Shown piece after piece: positions 45,743 to 54,987 of a stretch of 64,000 nucleotides of DNA (its first letter is position 1; every line of letters starts with the position of its first letter). The notes below the pieces were generated by a model. It was given only the letters and a program-made list of their open reading frames with translations. It made no database searches and was not told where the DNA came from. Source of the stretch: Daejeonella lutea (GTDB taxonomy: Bacteria; Bacteroidota; Bacteroidia; Sphingobacteriales; Sphingobacteriaceae); the NCBI RefSeq assembly GCF_900168015.1, contig NZ_FUYR01000001.1:157968-221967 (forward strand), given 5' to 3'. The position numbers were made by a program, and so were the translations under genes.

Positions 45743-47092
45743 TCAGAGAATCTCGGCTACAACGAAGGTACTTCCTCCGATGAAAATAAGGTCATTTTCT
45801 GACGCAGCCGCTTTTGCTGCACGTAAGGCTGCAGCCACGCTTTCAAAGTTATTCCCAATTAAACCGAGTACATGTGCTTCTTCCTTTAACTCCATGGCAG
45901 TTTTAGCCCTCGGCATGTCTGGATTGCAAAAATAGTAGGTGGCGTTTTTCGGGAGCAGTTTTAAAATTTTGGATATTTCCTTGTCTTTGACCATGCCAAT
46001 CACCATATGAAGTTTGTGAAATTCCTGGTCATTAATATTTTTTAATACCTCATGAATACCATCCTCATTGTGACCTGTATCGCAAACAATTAACGGCTTC
46101 TGACTCAAAATATGCCAACGCCCCTGCAAGCCCGTGAGCATTTTTACGCTTTTTAGAGCGAGCCTGATATGCTCATCAGAAATGTCAAAGCCGGCTAACT
46201 TCAATTCGGAAACAGAACTTAAGACAGTCGCCAGATTCTTTAATTGGTATGATCCTGTAAGATCCAGATCAACTTCCTTTAAGCTCAGCGGCGATTTGTT
46301 TATTTCTGTTTTCTTTAATTCTAGTTTCAGAAACTGATTTAAATCCTGATGGATGGATTTTGTGATTTGCCATTCTTCACTGGCATTGACCAATTTTGAT
46401 TTCGTTGATTTCGATTTTTCGAAAAACGTTGCTGCAGTTTCGGGATGCTTTTCTCCCACGACGACCGGAACCCCTGATTTTATTATTCCGGCTTTTTCCG
46501 AAGCAATCTTCGGTAAAGTGTCTCCCAGAATATTAACGTGGTCGTATCCAATATTCGTTATAACGGATACGAGCGGAGTGATGATATTTGTGGAGTCCAG
46601 TCTGCCTCCAAGTCCAACCTCGATCACCGCAATATCAACCTGCTCGTTCGCAAAAAAATCAAACGCCAATGCTACTGTCACTTCAAAAAAGGAGGGATCT
46701 ATTTCCTCAATATTCGATTGTTGACCATTTACAAAATCGACAACCCGATGTTCGGGAATCATTTCACCATTTAAACGAATACGTTCACGAAAATCTTTAA
46801 GATGGGGAGATGTATATAAGCCAGTCTTATAACCTGCGGTCTGCAGAATAGCTGCCAGCATATGGGAAGTGGAGCCTTTCCCGTTTGTGCCCGCAATATG
46901 AATACTTTTAAACTTGTTTTGAGGATTGTCGATGCGCTCGCATAGCTTTAGTGTATTAGTTAGATCGGGCTTTATAGCGGCTGCACCGATCCGCGTAAAC
47001 ATGGGAAGCCGGGCGTATAAGTAATCTATCGTTTCCTTGTAATTATTAAACGGTCTAACATGCTCTGAAGAATTAGAATTACTTACGGCCAT
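45743..47092 (-). CDS. folC: Bifunctional folylpolyglutamate/dihydrofolate synthase
   Basis: A Mur-ligase-type ATP enzyme that adds glutamate to folates and, in many bacteria, to dihydropteroate. P-loop GTNGKGST at residues 68-75; VGLGGRLDSTN, SEKAGIIK and CDTGHNEDG follow in the family order. 449 residues is slightly long, owing to an N-terminal extension before YLYARLPMF. It lies 26 nt after the TonB-like gene in the envelope cluster, an odd neighbour likely sharing its transcript. Confidence 0.95.
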   Translation of the reverse strand: MAVSNSNSSEHVRPFNNYKETIDYLYARLPMFTRIGAAAIKPDLTNTLKLCERIDNPQNKFKSIHIAGTNGKGSTSHMLAAILQTAGYKTGLYTSPHLKDFRERIRLNGEMIPEHRVVDFVNGQQSNIEEIDPSFFEVTVALAFDFFANEQVDIAVIEVGLGGRLDSTNIITPLVSVITNIGYDHVNILGDTLPKIASEKAGIIKSGVPVVVGEKHPETAATFFEKSKSTKSKLVNASEEWQITKSIHQDLNQFLKLELKKTEINKSPLSLKEVDLDLTGSYQLKNLATVLSSVSELKLAGFDISDEHIRLALKSVKMLTGLQGRWHILSQKPLIVCDTGHNEDGIHEVLKNINDQEFHKLHMVIGMVKDKEISKILKLLPKNATYYFCNPDMPRAKTAMELKEEAHVLGLIGNNFESVAAALRAAKAAASENDLIFIGGSTFVVAEIL

Positions 47093-47118
47093 GATATTGC
47101 CTGATAAGAGAGATAGGT

Positions 47119-47940
47119 TTATTTCACTTTAAAGTTAAACATAACCACACCAATCTGAGTTTCCGGTGCTGATTCAAGTTTGTTTAACGAGGCACCCATA
47201 ACGGCAATCCTGCATTTTTCCCAAATTGCTTTATCAGAAAGTGTTGTGCCTTTAACTCCTGGGATAGCATTCACAACCACACCGTTTTTATCTACAAAAA
47301 TCCTTACCGCAACACGACCATACTTTTGACCGTCATCTTTAGGGACATTAAGATTGGTAAATCGCCTGCTTTTCAAATCGAGTGCAACACCACCAAATCC
47401 CGATCCTCCATCACCGTAGTCGGGCGACATTGGATCACCATCTTTACTGCCTTGATTTCCTGGTGTTTCTCCAGTGCCATCACCTGCACCTTTTCCGTCG
47501 TTTTTCTTCCCTTTGTATAGCGCGTTTTGATTAACTGTTGGCTTATTTTCTTTTGCTGGTAAGCTCACTGATGGTGATTTCGCAGTCGACTTTTCCTTAG
47601 TGGCAATTTCTGGTGCATCCTCTGTGTTTTGAGTTGCTATCGACTTATCAGTGACCTCAGAGCTTGCTTCAGTTACTTCTTGGTTTTCCGTTACTTTATC
47701 AGGCGGAGTATTATTCGCGTCCGGTGCTGTGGATGGTTCTTCGATACTCATGTAGTCATCACCCATACCCACCTCAGACGTGCCATAATTAACAATGATT
47801 CCACCCATTCCGATTTCCTCCGGTGGTTCAGCTCGGCTTGCGATAATGAAGAAACTAATAGCCAGTAAAACTCCCATTATACCTGTTGATATAGCAAAAG
47901 CTTTTGGATAATTGTTCTCTTCCTGTCTTTGGTATTGCAT
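47119..47940 (-). CDS. TonB/TolA-like energy transducer next to ExbB/ExbD
   Basis: A 273-residue protein with a short cytoplasmic N-terminus (MQYQRQEENNYPKAFAIS), one membrane helix near residues 17-34, a long linker rich in Glu/Thr/Lys then Gly, and a C-terminal beta domain (KYGRVAVRIFVDKNGVVVNA). Architecture fits TonB or TolA. Its start overlaps the ExbD stop by one base, so the three form a TolQ-TolR-TolA/TonB motor. Confidence 0.88.
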   Translation of the reverse strand: MQYQRQEENNYPKAFAISTGIMGVLLAISFFIIASRAEPPEEIGMGGIIVNYGTSEVGMGDDYMSIEEPSTAPDANNTPPDKVTENQEVTEASSEVTDKSIATQNTEDAPEIATKEKSTAKSPSVSLPAKENKPTVNQNALYKGKKNDGKGAGDGTGETPGNQGSKDGDPMSPDYGDGGSGFGGVALDLKSRRFTNLNVPKDDGQKYGRVAVRIFVDKNGVVVNAIPGVKGTTLSDKAIWEKCRIAVMGASLNKLESAPETQIGVVMFNFKVK

Positions 47941-48338
47941 TATTTTTTTGTTTCCGTAGCTAAAACAAGCTTTACTTTCAATTTGTTGGCAATGTCCGTC
48001 AATTCGACAACGTTTTCTATAGCTATAGTACGATCCGCGTATAAAATTATTGTGAGGTCAGGTGCCGCGCGCTGGTATGCTTCTATACTGCTGTATAGAT
48101 CAGCCAAAGGAACCGGCTTTTTCTCGACAAAATATTCCAGATCTTTTGTAATTGAAACATTGATTGTCTGCTGTGGAATAGATTGTCCGGAACTTGAACG
48201 TGGCAGAAATAGTTTAACCACATTTGGATTTGCTACCGCAGATGCGAGCAGAAAGAATAACATCAGAAAGAACATGATGTCGTTCAATGCCGATGTATGC
48301 ACCTCTACCGAGGCACGTTTTCGTTTTTTAAAATTCAT
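47940..48338 (-). CDS. ExbD/TolR-family biopolymer transport protein
   Basis: The stator partner of ExbB/TolQ, 132 residues. Short cytoplasmic N-terminus, then one membrane helix beginning LNDIMFFLMLFFLLASA with the proton-relay Asp near residue 20, then a periplasmic domain with VPLADLYSSIEAYQ. The start overlaps the ExbB gene by 4 nt. Confidence 0.94.
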   Translation of the reverse strand: MNFKKRKRASVEVHTSALNDIMFFLMLFFLLASAVANPNVVKLFLPRSSSGQSIPQQTINVSITKDLEYFVEKKPVPLADLYSSIEAYQRAAPDLTIILYADRTIAIENVVELTDIANKLKVKLVLATETKK

Positions 48339-49045
48339 TTCCCTGGTTCTTCTAACAAGTCAATAAATTCAATAGCGTCGGTTTCCATCTTCAAAATTAT
48401 GCGGTCAACCATAATATTTAAAATATGGTAAAGAACATATGCGATTATACCGATGATCAGTCCCGTTGCAGAAGTGATCATTTTGGTATAAAGACCGCCC
48501 GAAATTGTGCCGATTTCTATAATCCCTTTAACCGAAACTTCGTGAAAAATAGTAATTACTCCCACAATTGTTCCCACGAAACCAAGCATAGGTGCTATAC
48601 CCGCTATGATGCCCAGTATACCGATGTTTTTTTCGAGTTTGGAGACTTCAAGCTTTCCAACATTCTCAATTGCACCTTCAATATCTTTAATTGGTCGGCC
48701 GATACGGACAAGGCCTTTTTCAAGCATCCTTCCAAGCGGTGTATTGCTATTGCGGCAAAGTGCAAGGGCCGACTCAAGCCGTGCAGATTGAATGTTCTGT
48801 CTGACTTGTGACATTAAATTCATCTCATCCTTTGAAGCTTTTCGGATGGTGAGGTAGCGCTCAACAAAAATTACCAAAGCTATGAATGCTAGTAGAGCCA
48901 GCGGAAACATCACCCAGCCACCTTTAATTAACAAGTCTATAAACTTTAACTCTTCCGCTGTTGCCAACGTTGGTACCGTGGCAGCTGCTGCAGCAGCTGT
49001 ATCTGTTATGGGAGTGACAGTGTCGATCTGTAGTAAAAACATCAT
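48335..49045 (-). CDS. MotA/TolQ/ExbB proton-channel protein
   Basis: A 236-residue inner-membrane proton-channel subunit. An alanine-rich N-terminus precedes the first helix (about residues 45-65, FPLALLAFIALVIFVERYL); the two conserved helices are GIIAGIAPMLGFVGTIVGVI and ITSATGLIIGIIAYVLYHIL. It forms a motor with the ExbD and TonB-like proteins downstream. Its ATG shares a base with the stop of the HU-SPOR gene, linking it tightly to a division-type protein. Confidence 0.95.
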   Translation of the reverse strand: MMFLLQIDTVTPITDTAAAAAATVPTLATAEELKFIDLLIKGGWVMFPLALLAFIALVIFVERYLTIRKASKDEMNLMSQVRQNIQSARLESALALCRNSNTPLGRMLEKGLVRIGRPIKDIEGAIENVGKLEVSKLEKNIGILGIIAGIAPMLGFVGTIVGVITIFHEVSVKGIIEIGTISGGLYTKMITSATGLIIGIIAYVLYHILNIMVDRIILKMETDAIEFIDLLEEPGK

Positions 49046-50115
49046 TATTGGGTTTTCTTTGGTTTATATTTTGCTATCCAAGCCTTTTTTTCAACTTGTT
49101 GAACAATACGGTTTAGTTCATTTTGTGCGGTTTGGTCATCCTGAAAGGAAGCCAGACTTACTTTAAAAAGTTTCCCGGGCATATCTTCGGCAATTTTAGC
49201 ATCTAAACCTTTGGCTTTCATGGCCTTTACATAAGCTTCTGCCTCGCTGCGTCTTCCATATGAACCACCGATGATTTCAATCTTTATCATTGGTGCTGAG
49301 ACTGGTTCTTTTATTACTGGATTGACGCTAGAGGTAGAATCGAATCCTGCACTGTCTGGCGTAGTTGAAGGAAGAATTGCTTTTGTCGAATCAGGTATTA
49401 CTACTGGTGCGGGCTTCTCAAAAGTTTCTGCAGGTTGCTTAACCGGTACACTCGAGGAGTAGGTTGGAAGCATTTTGTCAATCAAATTTCGGGTTTGAGG
49501 ATTGAAAAAATATAGCAAAACGGCCGCGATAATTCCAAATAAAAATGCACCGATAATTAGTAGTAATAAGCGATTCCGCCTTGGTTCTTCTACGTATTCC
49601 TGTTCATCCTCGATTTCCTCATCACCCTGATAGTTGATAAAATCTTCAATTGAATCAGTTGAAATTGCAGCAGGAACAATTGGCTCGCTTACCGGTTGAC
49701 TAACAGTTTTCCGTAGCTCGGCAATCGGCTTTAATCCATAAAACCTGCCGCCAATGTCGAAATCTGTAGATGGTTCGAATGTTAACGCATCACTTTTCTG
49801 CCGTATAATCCCCAGCGGCTTCACTTCGGCAATGCCAGATGTTTCGAGCAGGTCAGATAAACCCGCCGCGAATTTTTTAACAAAGTATTCCGCAGAGGAT
49901 GTTGAAAGATTCTTCTTTAAACTTATATAGTCTGATAACCCACTGGGCTCAGTTAATCGGTCATCAAAACTAACTTGATATCGCGGAGGTAAGAATGAAT
50001 TATTAGTGCTGTCATAAGAACCGGGGATTCGTTGTTTAGTAAATGTTCCCAAGCCGGGAAGGCTAACTTCCTCCTGGTTTCGCAACAAATCGGCAATGTA
50101 AATCCCAATATCCAT
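49045..50115 (-). CDS. HU-like (CCDC81 type) - transmembrane - SPOR protein
   Basis: A 356-residue protein of three parts. Residues 1-115 resemble the bacterial HU-CCDC81 domains (EVSLPGLGTFTKQRIPG is the HU-like beta arm). One membrane helix spans about 181-204. The C-terminus (275-350, IEIIGGSYGRRSEAEAYVKA) is a SPOR domain that binds denuded septal peptidoglycan. The product thus spans cytoplasm, membrane and cell wall. Immediately upstream of, and overlapping by one base, the TolQ/ExbB gene. A role in division or envelope constriction is inferred. Confidence 0.88.
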   Translation of the reverse strand: MDIGIYIADLLRNQEEVSLPGLGTFTKQRIPGSYDSTNNSFLPPRYQVSFDDRLTEPSGLSDYISLKKNLSTSSAEYFVKKFAAGLSDLLETSGIAEVKPLGIIRQKSDALTFEPSTDFDIGGRFYGLKPIAELRKTVSQPVSEPIVPAAISTDSIEDFINYQGDEEIEDEQEYVEEPRRNRLLLLIIGAFLFGIIAAVLLYFFNPQTRNLIDKMLPTYSSSVPVKQPAETFEKPAPVVIPDSTKAILPSTTPDSAGFDSTSSVNPVIKEPVSAPMIKIEIIGGSYGRRSEAEAYVKAMKAKGLDAKIAEDMPGKLFKVSLASFQDDQTAQNELNRIVQQVEKKAWIAKYKPKKTQ

Positions 50116-50161
50116 CCGGGGTAAAGTTAATTTTTAATTCGCAAGCAGCAAAAACAAAGCA

Positions 50162-51826
50162 TTAGAATGAATAGTTCACTCCCCCAAATAAATTCATACC
50201 CAGTTTCGGATAGTAGAGATATTTTTGATACGATTTTCCAAGCAGATTATTTGCACGTAGGAAAACACCGAATTTATTATTAACCCGATACTCGGCACCA
50301 GCGCTTATATCCATAAAGCTCTTAATGTTCACAATATTAACGGGACCCGATGCTGGACCGGGAAATTTCGCCGTAGTCTCACCTTGAAACAAAAGTTCTC
50401 CGTCTATGATCACCTTCTCATTTAAGTCGAATCGGGCATTTGAAGAAAATCGAAGAGTCGGTTTAAACCATGCTTCGTTTTCACTTGCAAGTTCGTAGTT
50501 ATAAATTTCTGCCTTTCCGGTCAGGCTGAGGATCTCGGAGGCTTTAACGTTAACCTGTCCATTAAGACCAAATATTTTGCTCTCACCATTATCGTATATG
50601 GCATCGAAACGATTAATGGTCGTTGGATTATTAACGAACAAGAGAAGATCTTCAACAGTTTTGTAAAATCCAAGAACCTTATATCCGAATTCCGCACCGG
50701 CATTACCCTTAATACCAGCATAGATATTCATCTTCTCAATAGAATTTGCGATGGAAATATTTTTACTTAAGTAGGGATTTTCCGTGGCCAAATCTCTGAG
50801 TGAGGTCTTCAGCACATCGCCGTTAACGCCACCAAAAAGAATTGCGTAGTCGGTAACTACTGGTATCTCTGCAGAAACGGCAGGAAAAACATTAGTTCTG
50901 CTTCGGTCTCCAAACTCCTGAACAATATTTGCCCCAATGTTCAAGGAAAATGCTTTTCCCTGAAGTTTCACGTATGGATTAGCCCTTAAGATACTATTAC
51001 CCATTTTGTATGCTTCGTCTTTCACGGCAGTGAAATCGGCCGACGCGTTTAGTCCGAAGTTTAGCAGATTCATTGCTTTATTAACAGATCCACCAAGAAC
51101 TACTGAACTTTCGCGACCTTCGTCAATGTTACTAAACTGGTACGCCTTAATATTTAATGCGTAATCCAGAGGTGAAGACTCTGTGAAATTATTTATCAGT
51201 TCGGCCTGTCCAATTATGGTCCCGAATCGTTGCTTGTCCATATTCACCGTTGCAGATGAAACTGGATTAAAGCCGTAAAAATAAGTCGAACGTCTATCAT
51301 ACATCAATTTGCCAGAAAGGGAGTATGAATCGGAAACTGTGCGGCCGAATAGACCTAACTGCTGGGTTGAGAATTGCTGGCGTTCCTGATCACCTTGCTG
51401 CGACAGATGTTTGAAAAAGGCTCCGGCTTGTAATCCCTGGTCACGACCGGTATTTACATAAACTTCCCCAAGTGTAGTTCCTGAACTCCCGGCAGCAGCT
51501 TTTGCATAATTGTTCCTGAGCACAACTTCTTTTTCGTCCACCATTTTCTGAGCTTCAAGCTCTTTAATGTTAGAGTTTAACTCTAGTTTCTTGTCGATGA
51601 TATTGTAAGTCAGTGCAGCTTTATATGGTTGTTCATTTTTTAGATCTGGGCTGCGGCGAATTTTCACAGCATCAGCTAAAACTGGTTTATAAGGACGTAC
51701 AACTTCAATTTCCTCAGTGAGTGTTCCTGATGGTGGAGTAGGGTTAGGTTTATCCTGTCCCATCACACTAACAGACAGCGTGGAGAAACAAACCAGAAAT
51801 GCATATTTTAAAAACGGGATCTTCAT
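50162..51826 (-). CDS. Outer-membrane beta-barrel, TonB-receptor-like without plug
   Basis: A signal peptide ends near VMGQD; the sequence EEIEVVRPYKPVLADAVKIR follows, then alternating beta strands to a C-terminal aromatic ending GMNLFGGVNYSF. At 554 residues it is much shorter than usual TonB-dependent receptors, and I see no plug domain or CarbD linker. It starts 10 nt after the TPR gene, so the two are probably a functional pair at the outer membrane. Ligand unknown. Confidence 0.8.
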   Translation of the reverse strand: MKIPFLKYAFLVCFSTLSVSVMGQDKPNPTPPSGTLTEEIEVVRPYKPVLADAVKIRRSPDLKNEQPYKAALTYNIIDKKLELNSNIKELEAQKMVDEKEVVLRNNYAKAAAGSSGTTLGEVYVNTGRDQGLQAGAFFKHLSQQGDQERQQFSTQQLGLFGRTVSDSYSLSGKLMYDRRSTYFYGFNPVSSATVNMDKQRFGTIIGQAELINNFTESSPLDYALNIKAYQFSNIDEGRESSVVLGGSVNKAMNLLNFGLNASADFTAVKDEAYKMGNSILRANPYVKLQGKAFSLNIGANIVQEFGDRSRTNVFPAVSAEIPVVTDYAILFGGVNGDVLKTSLRDLATENPYLSKNISIANSIEKMNIYAGIKGNAGAEFGYKVLGFYKTVEDLLLFVNNPTTINRFDAIYDNGESKIFGLNGQVNVKASEILSLTGKAEIYNYELASENEAWFKPTLRFSSNARFDLNEKVIIDGELLFQGETTAKFPGPASGPVNIVNIKSFMDISAGAEYRVNNKFGVFLRANNLLGKSYQKYLYYPKLGMNLFGGVNYSF

Positions 51827-51836
51827 CTTATTAATT

Positions 51837-54800
51837 TTATTTTATTGCCGCCAATTTTTCTTTTGCTGTAGCAAGAATGTCATCATCATCACTTTCGTAA
51901 TTGTCTATAATACTCTGTAGAGTACTTTTGGCCTGGAATGTATCTTTCAATGCCAGATAATTATCAGCTATAAGGATGAAGGCTTTTGCCAGCCAATAAT
52001 CATGAGACGACATTTTGTTCGTTAGATCCATAGCGGTTGCAAGTGAAGTTTTATAATCACCTTTTTCAAACTGCAGTTTTGCTACGTTATACTTTGCTTC
52101 TGCGCCGGTGACTGTTTGGGTTTTATCAGCAACCAATGTGAAATATTTCAACGCTTCCGCCTTATCTCCAATTATCAAATTTGCTTTACCAGCGTACAAA
52201 TCAGCCCTGTATTTTTCTTCTTGGGAGGATTTTTCAAAATCTCTAACAAATTGAGCATAAAGCATTGTTTCGTCCGGCATATTAATATTGGCATATGATT
52301 CCATCAGATTGTTGATAGCATAACCATAATGTGCGCGGTATTCAGATGTTAATTCCAACTTTTTCAGGTGGACGATGGCCTCATTATATTTCTTTTGAGA
52401 AAGATAGATCTTTGAGATGCTGATGAGTGCCCGCTCTGTATAATCACTTGTCCAATCGTTCAGGATATATTCGTAATCCGGAATCGATTCGTTCGGGCGA
52501 TTCAATTTAACAAGACTCTCCGCACGAATGAATTTTGCGTGTTTATCGTGAATTGGCTTATTCGGGAATTTATCGAAATAGGCATTTACAGATTCGAAAG
52601 TTCCCTGATAATCACCCTTTAAAAAACGGTTGTTGGCAGCCTGGAATGTTATGTTATCTTGCTCAGAAGTACTGAGGTTCCCTATGCTGGTAGTATTTGC
52701 ATATGCGAGGAAGCCTGCAGCATCAGATCGTTCGAGGTAGATATTTTTAATTGATTCAAGTGCCAATTTGGCTTCGTCTGTTGTTGTATATTCACTTACC
52801 ACTCGTTTAAATGTCTCAATCGCAGCGTCATCCTGATCCTGGTTAAGCTGAACCAGACCGATGGTGATAAGAGCTCTTGGAACATAACTGCTTCGCGGGT
52901 ACTTCGCAATCAGCGCACTTAAGTCATTTTTAGCGATATCAAAGTCATTCTTGATGAAGTACGTGTATGCAATCTCAAACCCTGCATCATCTGCATAGTT
53001 GGATTTTGGATATTGTTGAAGCAATGATTTATGAGTTGCAATTTTTTCATCATTCTGTCCTTGCAAGCCCTGAATCATTCCACGCTGGAACAACGCATAG
53101 TCTTCTCCGGTGGCATTAGACGAAACAATGCGGTTATAGTAGGTAAGGGCATCGCCGTAATCTTTTAACACGAAATACGAATCCGCAAGTCTTAAAACAG
53201 CATCGTTAATAGTATTCCGGTCTCTTTCATTTCCCTGTAAAAACCGACTGAAGTGTGTTGCCGCTTTGCGGTAGCTCTCATGTTCGAAAGCTGCGTATCC
53301 CAGAGCATAGTTCGCATAGTTAAATACATCTGTCTTTCTCGACGCAGGCAGATCAAGGAACTTCTCAAAATTATCTACAGACTCACCGAATTTTCTTACT
53401 TCGTACATTGCTTCAGCCAGCCAGTAGGTCGAGAGCGATTCTATTTCAGGATCTACCACACTAGCATTAGAGCGCATAAAAACTGAGATGGCATTTTGAA
53501 ATGCACGCTCATTATAAAATTCGAGTCCCCGGTAATACGTTACTTTCTGGTATACTTCTTTGGCTTCTCGATTTTTATTTGGAATGGATTCTAGAATGTC
53601 AATTGCGTCTTTATAATTCTTTGTTGAAAGTAAAATCTCGCCTAATAAGGTTTTTGCAGAATCGATTTTATTAGATCTCGGATAGGTCTTGATGAAAAGT
53701 TGTGTTGCATCTAACGCGACCTGATGGAAATCAAGCTCATAAGATAATTTCGCATAGTTGAAGAGCCCTTCTTCCTGCAATTCTTTATCAACAGTTAGTT
53801 TGGATGCCTTAAAGAAAGCATTACGGGCTCCCTGCTTGTTGTTTGTCTTGAGAAAAGATTCTCCCAATGCTATCATCCCGTTTTGGAAATATTCATCTGC
53901 TGATGAGAGTTTCTCTAACTCAGCGATAGCTTTTTTATAGTCCTTAAGTTTAAACCAGGTATATCCGATCTGATAATTATCCTGATTGTTTTGAGTTTTG
54001 CCAAGATCCCTTTGCTGGAAATTTTGATAATAGATCGCGGCATTTTTATAATCAGATTTAGCAAAATACGATGCTCCAATTATGCGCAACATCTCTGTTT
54101 CGTATAACTGTTTCGTGGATTTCAATATTGGAACCGCATAATTAATTACATCATCATACCTTTTATCAAGGAAATACATGGCGGAAATATAATATGGGTA
54201 ACTGTTTTCGTAATCCTTCGAACCTTTTAGACGTTCAAATTCAGTAAGAGCAACTCTATAATTCTTATTTAAATAATTGAGGTAAGCATAATAGTAAATC
54301 GATTGTTCAGTATAATTATTCTGCTCGTTCTTTAATTGTGCAAAAAGGGGTTCTGCATTTTTGAAGTCCTTTAGCTCGAAATAGGAGTAGGCCAGTTTAA
54401 ATCTGTATTCAGCAGATTCCTTTCCAGACAGGCTATTTCTATCTAGCTTAGTAAGCCATTCCACCACTTTAGGATAATTTTTCTGACCAAAATAGGAGCG
54501 TCCGACCTGGTAAAATGCAAGTTTAGTATTACTATTCACCGGATGCTGAGCAATAAACTTGAGAAATAAGCCTTCGGCGTCGTCATTGCCCAGTTCCAAA
54601 GCACACAAGGCTAAATAGTACTGGGCATTTTCTTTTAATAAACTTATTTCTGGTGTTATCTCAACATTTGCCGAAGACCTGGTGGTAGATTGATCAACCT
54701 GGCTAAACTGACCAGCCGCGGCAGCATATTTGCCTTTTTCAAGCAGTTCAATGCCACTTTTGTACGATTGATTTAGTTCAAACCAGGCGGTATTTTGTGC

Positions 54801-54860
54801 AAGGACGGTTGAGGAAGCAAAAACGAGAAGGAGCGATTTAAATATGTATTTTCTGAGCAT
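51837..54860 (-). CDS. Large periplasmic tetratricopeptide-repeat protein
   Basis: 1007 residues with a signal peptide ending near TVLAQ and TPR-type helix pairs along nearly the whole length (for example AEYRFKLAYSYFELKDFKNA, KYNVAKLQFEKGDYKTSLA). Exported scaffold. In proteobacteria a smaller TPR protein, CpoB/YbgF, accompanies the Tol-Pal motor; here the TPR gene leads a cluster containing TolQ/ExbD/TonB homologues, so an analogous role is possible. No TAnnTTTG is seen in the 127 nt upstream. Confidence 0.88.
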   Translation of the reverse strand: MLRKYIFKSLLLVFASSTVLAQNTAWFELNQSYKSGIELLEKGKYAAAAGQFSQVDQSTTRSSANVEITPEISLLKENAQYYLALCALELGNDDAEGLFLKFIAQHPVNSNTKLAFYQVGRSYFGQKNYPKVVEWLTKLDRNSLSGKESAEYRFKLAYSYFELKDFKNAEPLFAQLKNEQNNYTEQSIYYYAYLNYLNKNYRVALTEFERLKGSKDYENSYPYYISAMYFLDKRYDDVINYAVPILKSTKQLYETEMLRIIGASYFAKSDYKNAAIYYQNFQQRDLGKTQNNQDNYQIGYTWFKLKDYKKAIAELEKLSSADEYFQNGMIALGESFLKTNNKQGARNAFFKASKLTVDKELQEEGLFNYAKLSYELDFHQVALDATQLFIKTYPRSNKIDSAKTLLGEILLSTKNYKDAIDILESIPNKNREAKEVYQKVTYYRGLEFYNERAFQNAISVFMRSNASVVDPEIESLSTYWLAEAMYEVRKFGESVDNFEKFLDLPASRKTDVFNYANYALGYAAFEHESYRKAATHFSRFLQGNERDRNTINDAVLRLADSYFVLKDYGDALTYYNRIVSSNATGEDYALFQRGMIQGLQGQNDEKIATHKSLLQQYPKSNYADDAGFEIAYTYFIKNDFDIAKNDLSALIAKYPRSSYVPRALITIGLVQLNQDQDDAAIETFKRVVSEYTTTDEAKLALESIKNIYLERSDAAGFLAYANTTSIGNLSTSEQDNITFQAANNRFLKGDYQGTFESVNAYFDKFPNKPIHDKHAKFIRAESLVKLNRPNESIPDYEYILNDWTSDYTERALISISKIYLSQKKYNEAIVHLKKLELTSEYRAHYGYAINNLMESYANINMPDETMLYAQFVRDFEKSSQEEKYRADLYAGKANLIIGDKAEALKYFTLVADKTQTVTGAEAKYNVAKLQFEKGDYKTSLATAMDLTNKMSSHDYWLAKAFILIADNYLALKDTFQAKSTLQSIIDNYESDDDDILATAKEKLAAIK

Positions 54861-54987
54861 AAGTAACCAAAATAGTTAAACGCTAAATTAAGCTAATGGG
54901 AACTAGACATCCACATTAGTAATTAACAACTGTTGAAAACAGAATAACGATGATTAATTAAGGATGGTATTCAGATGACAAACTTAA

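Noticed and set aside
47929-48366. Plus-strand 145-residue frame across exbD
   Set aside because: Antisense shadow of ExbD, which has clear family motifs; no promoter or plausible protein features.
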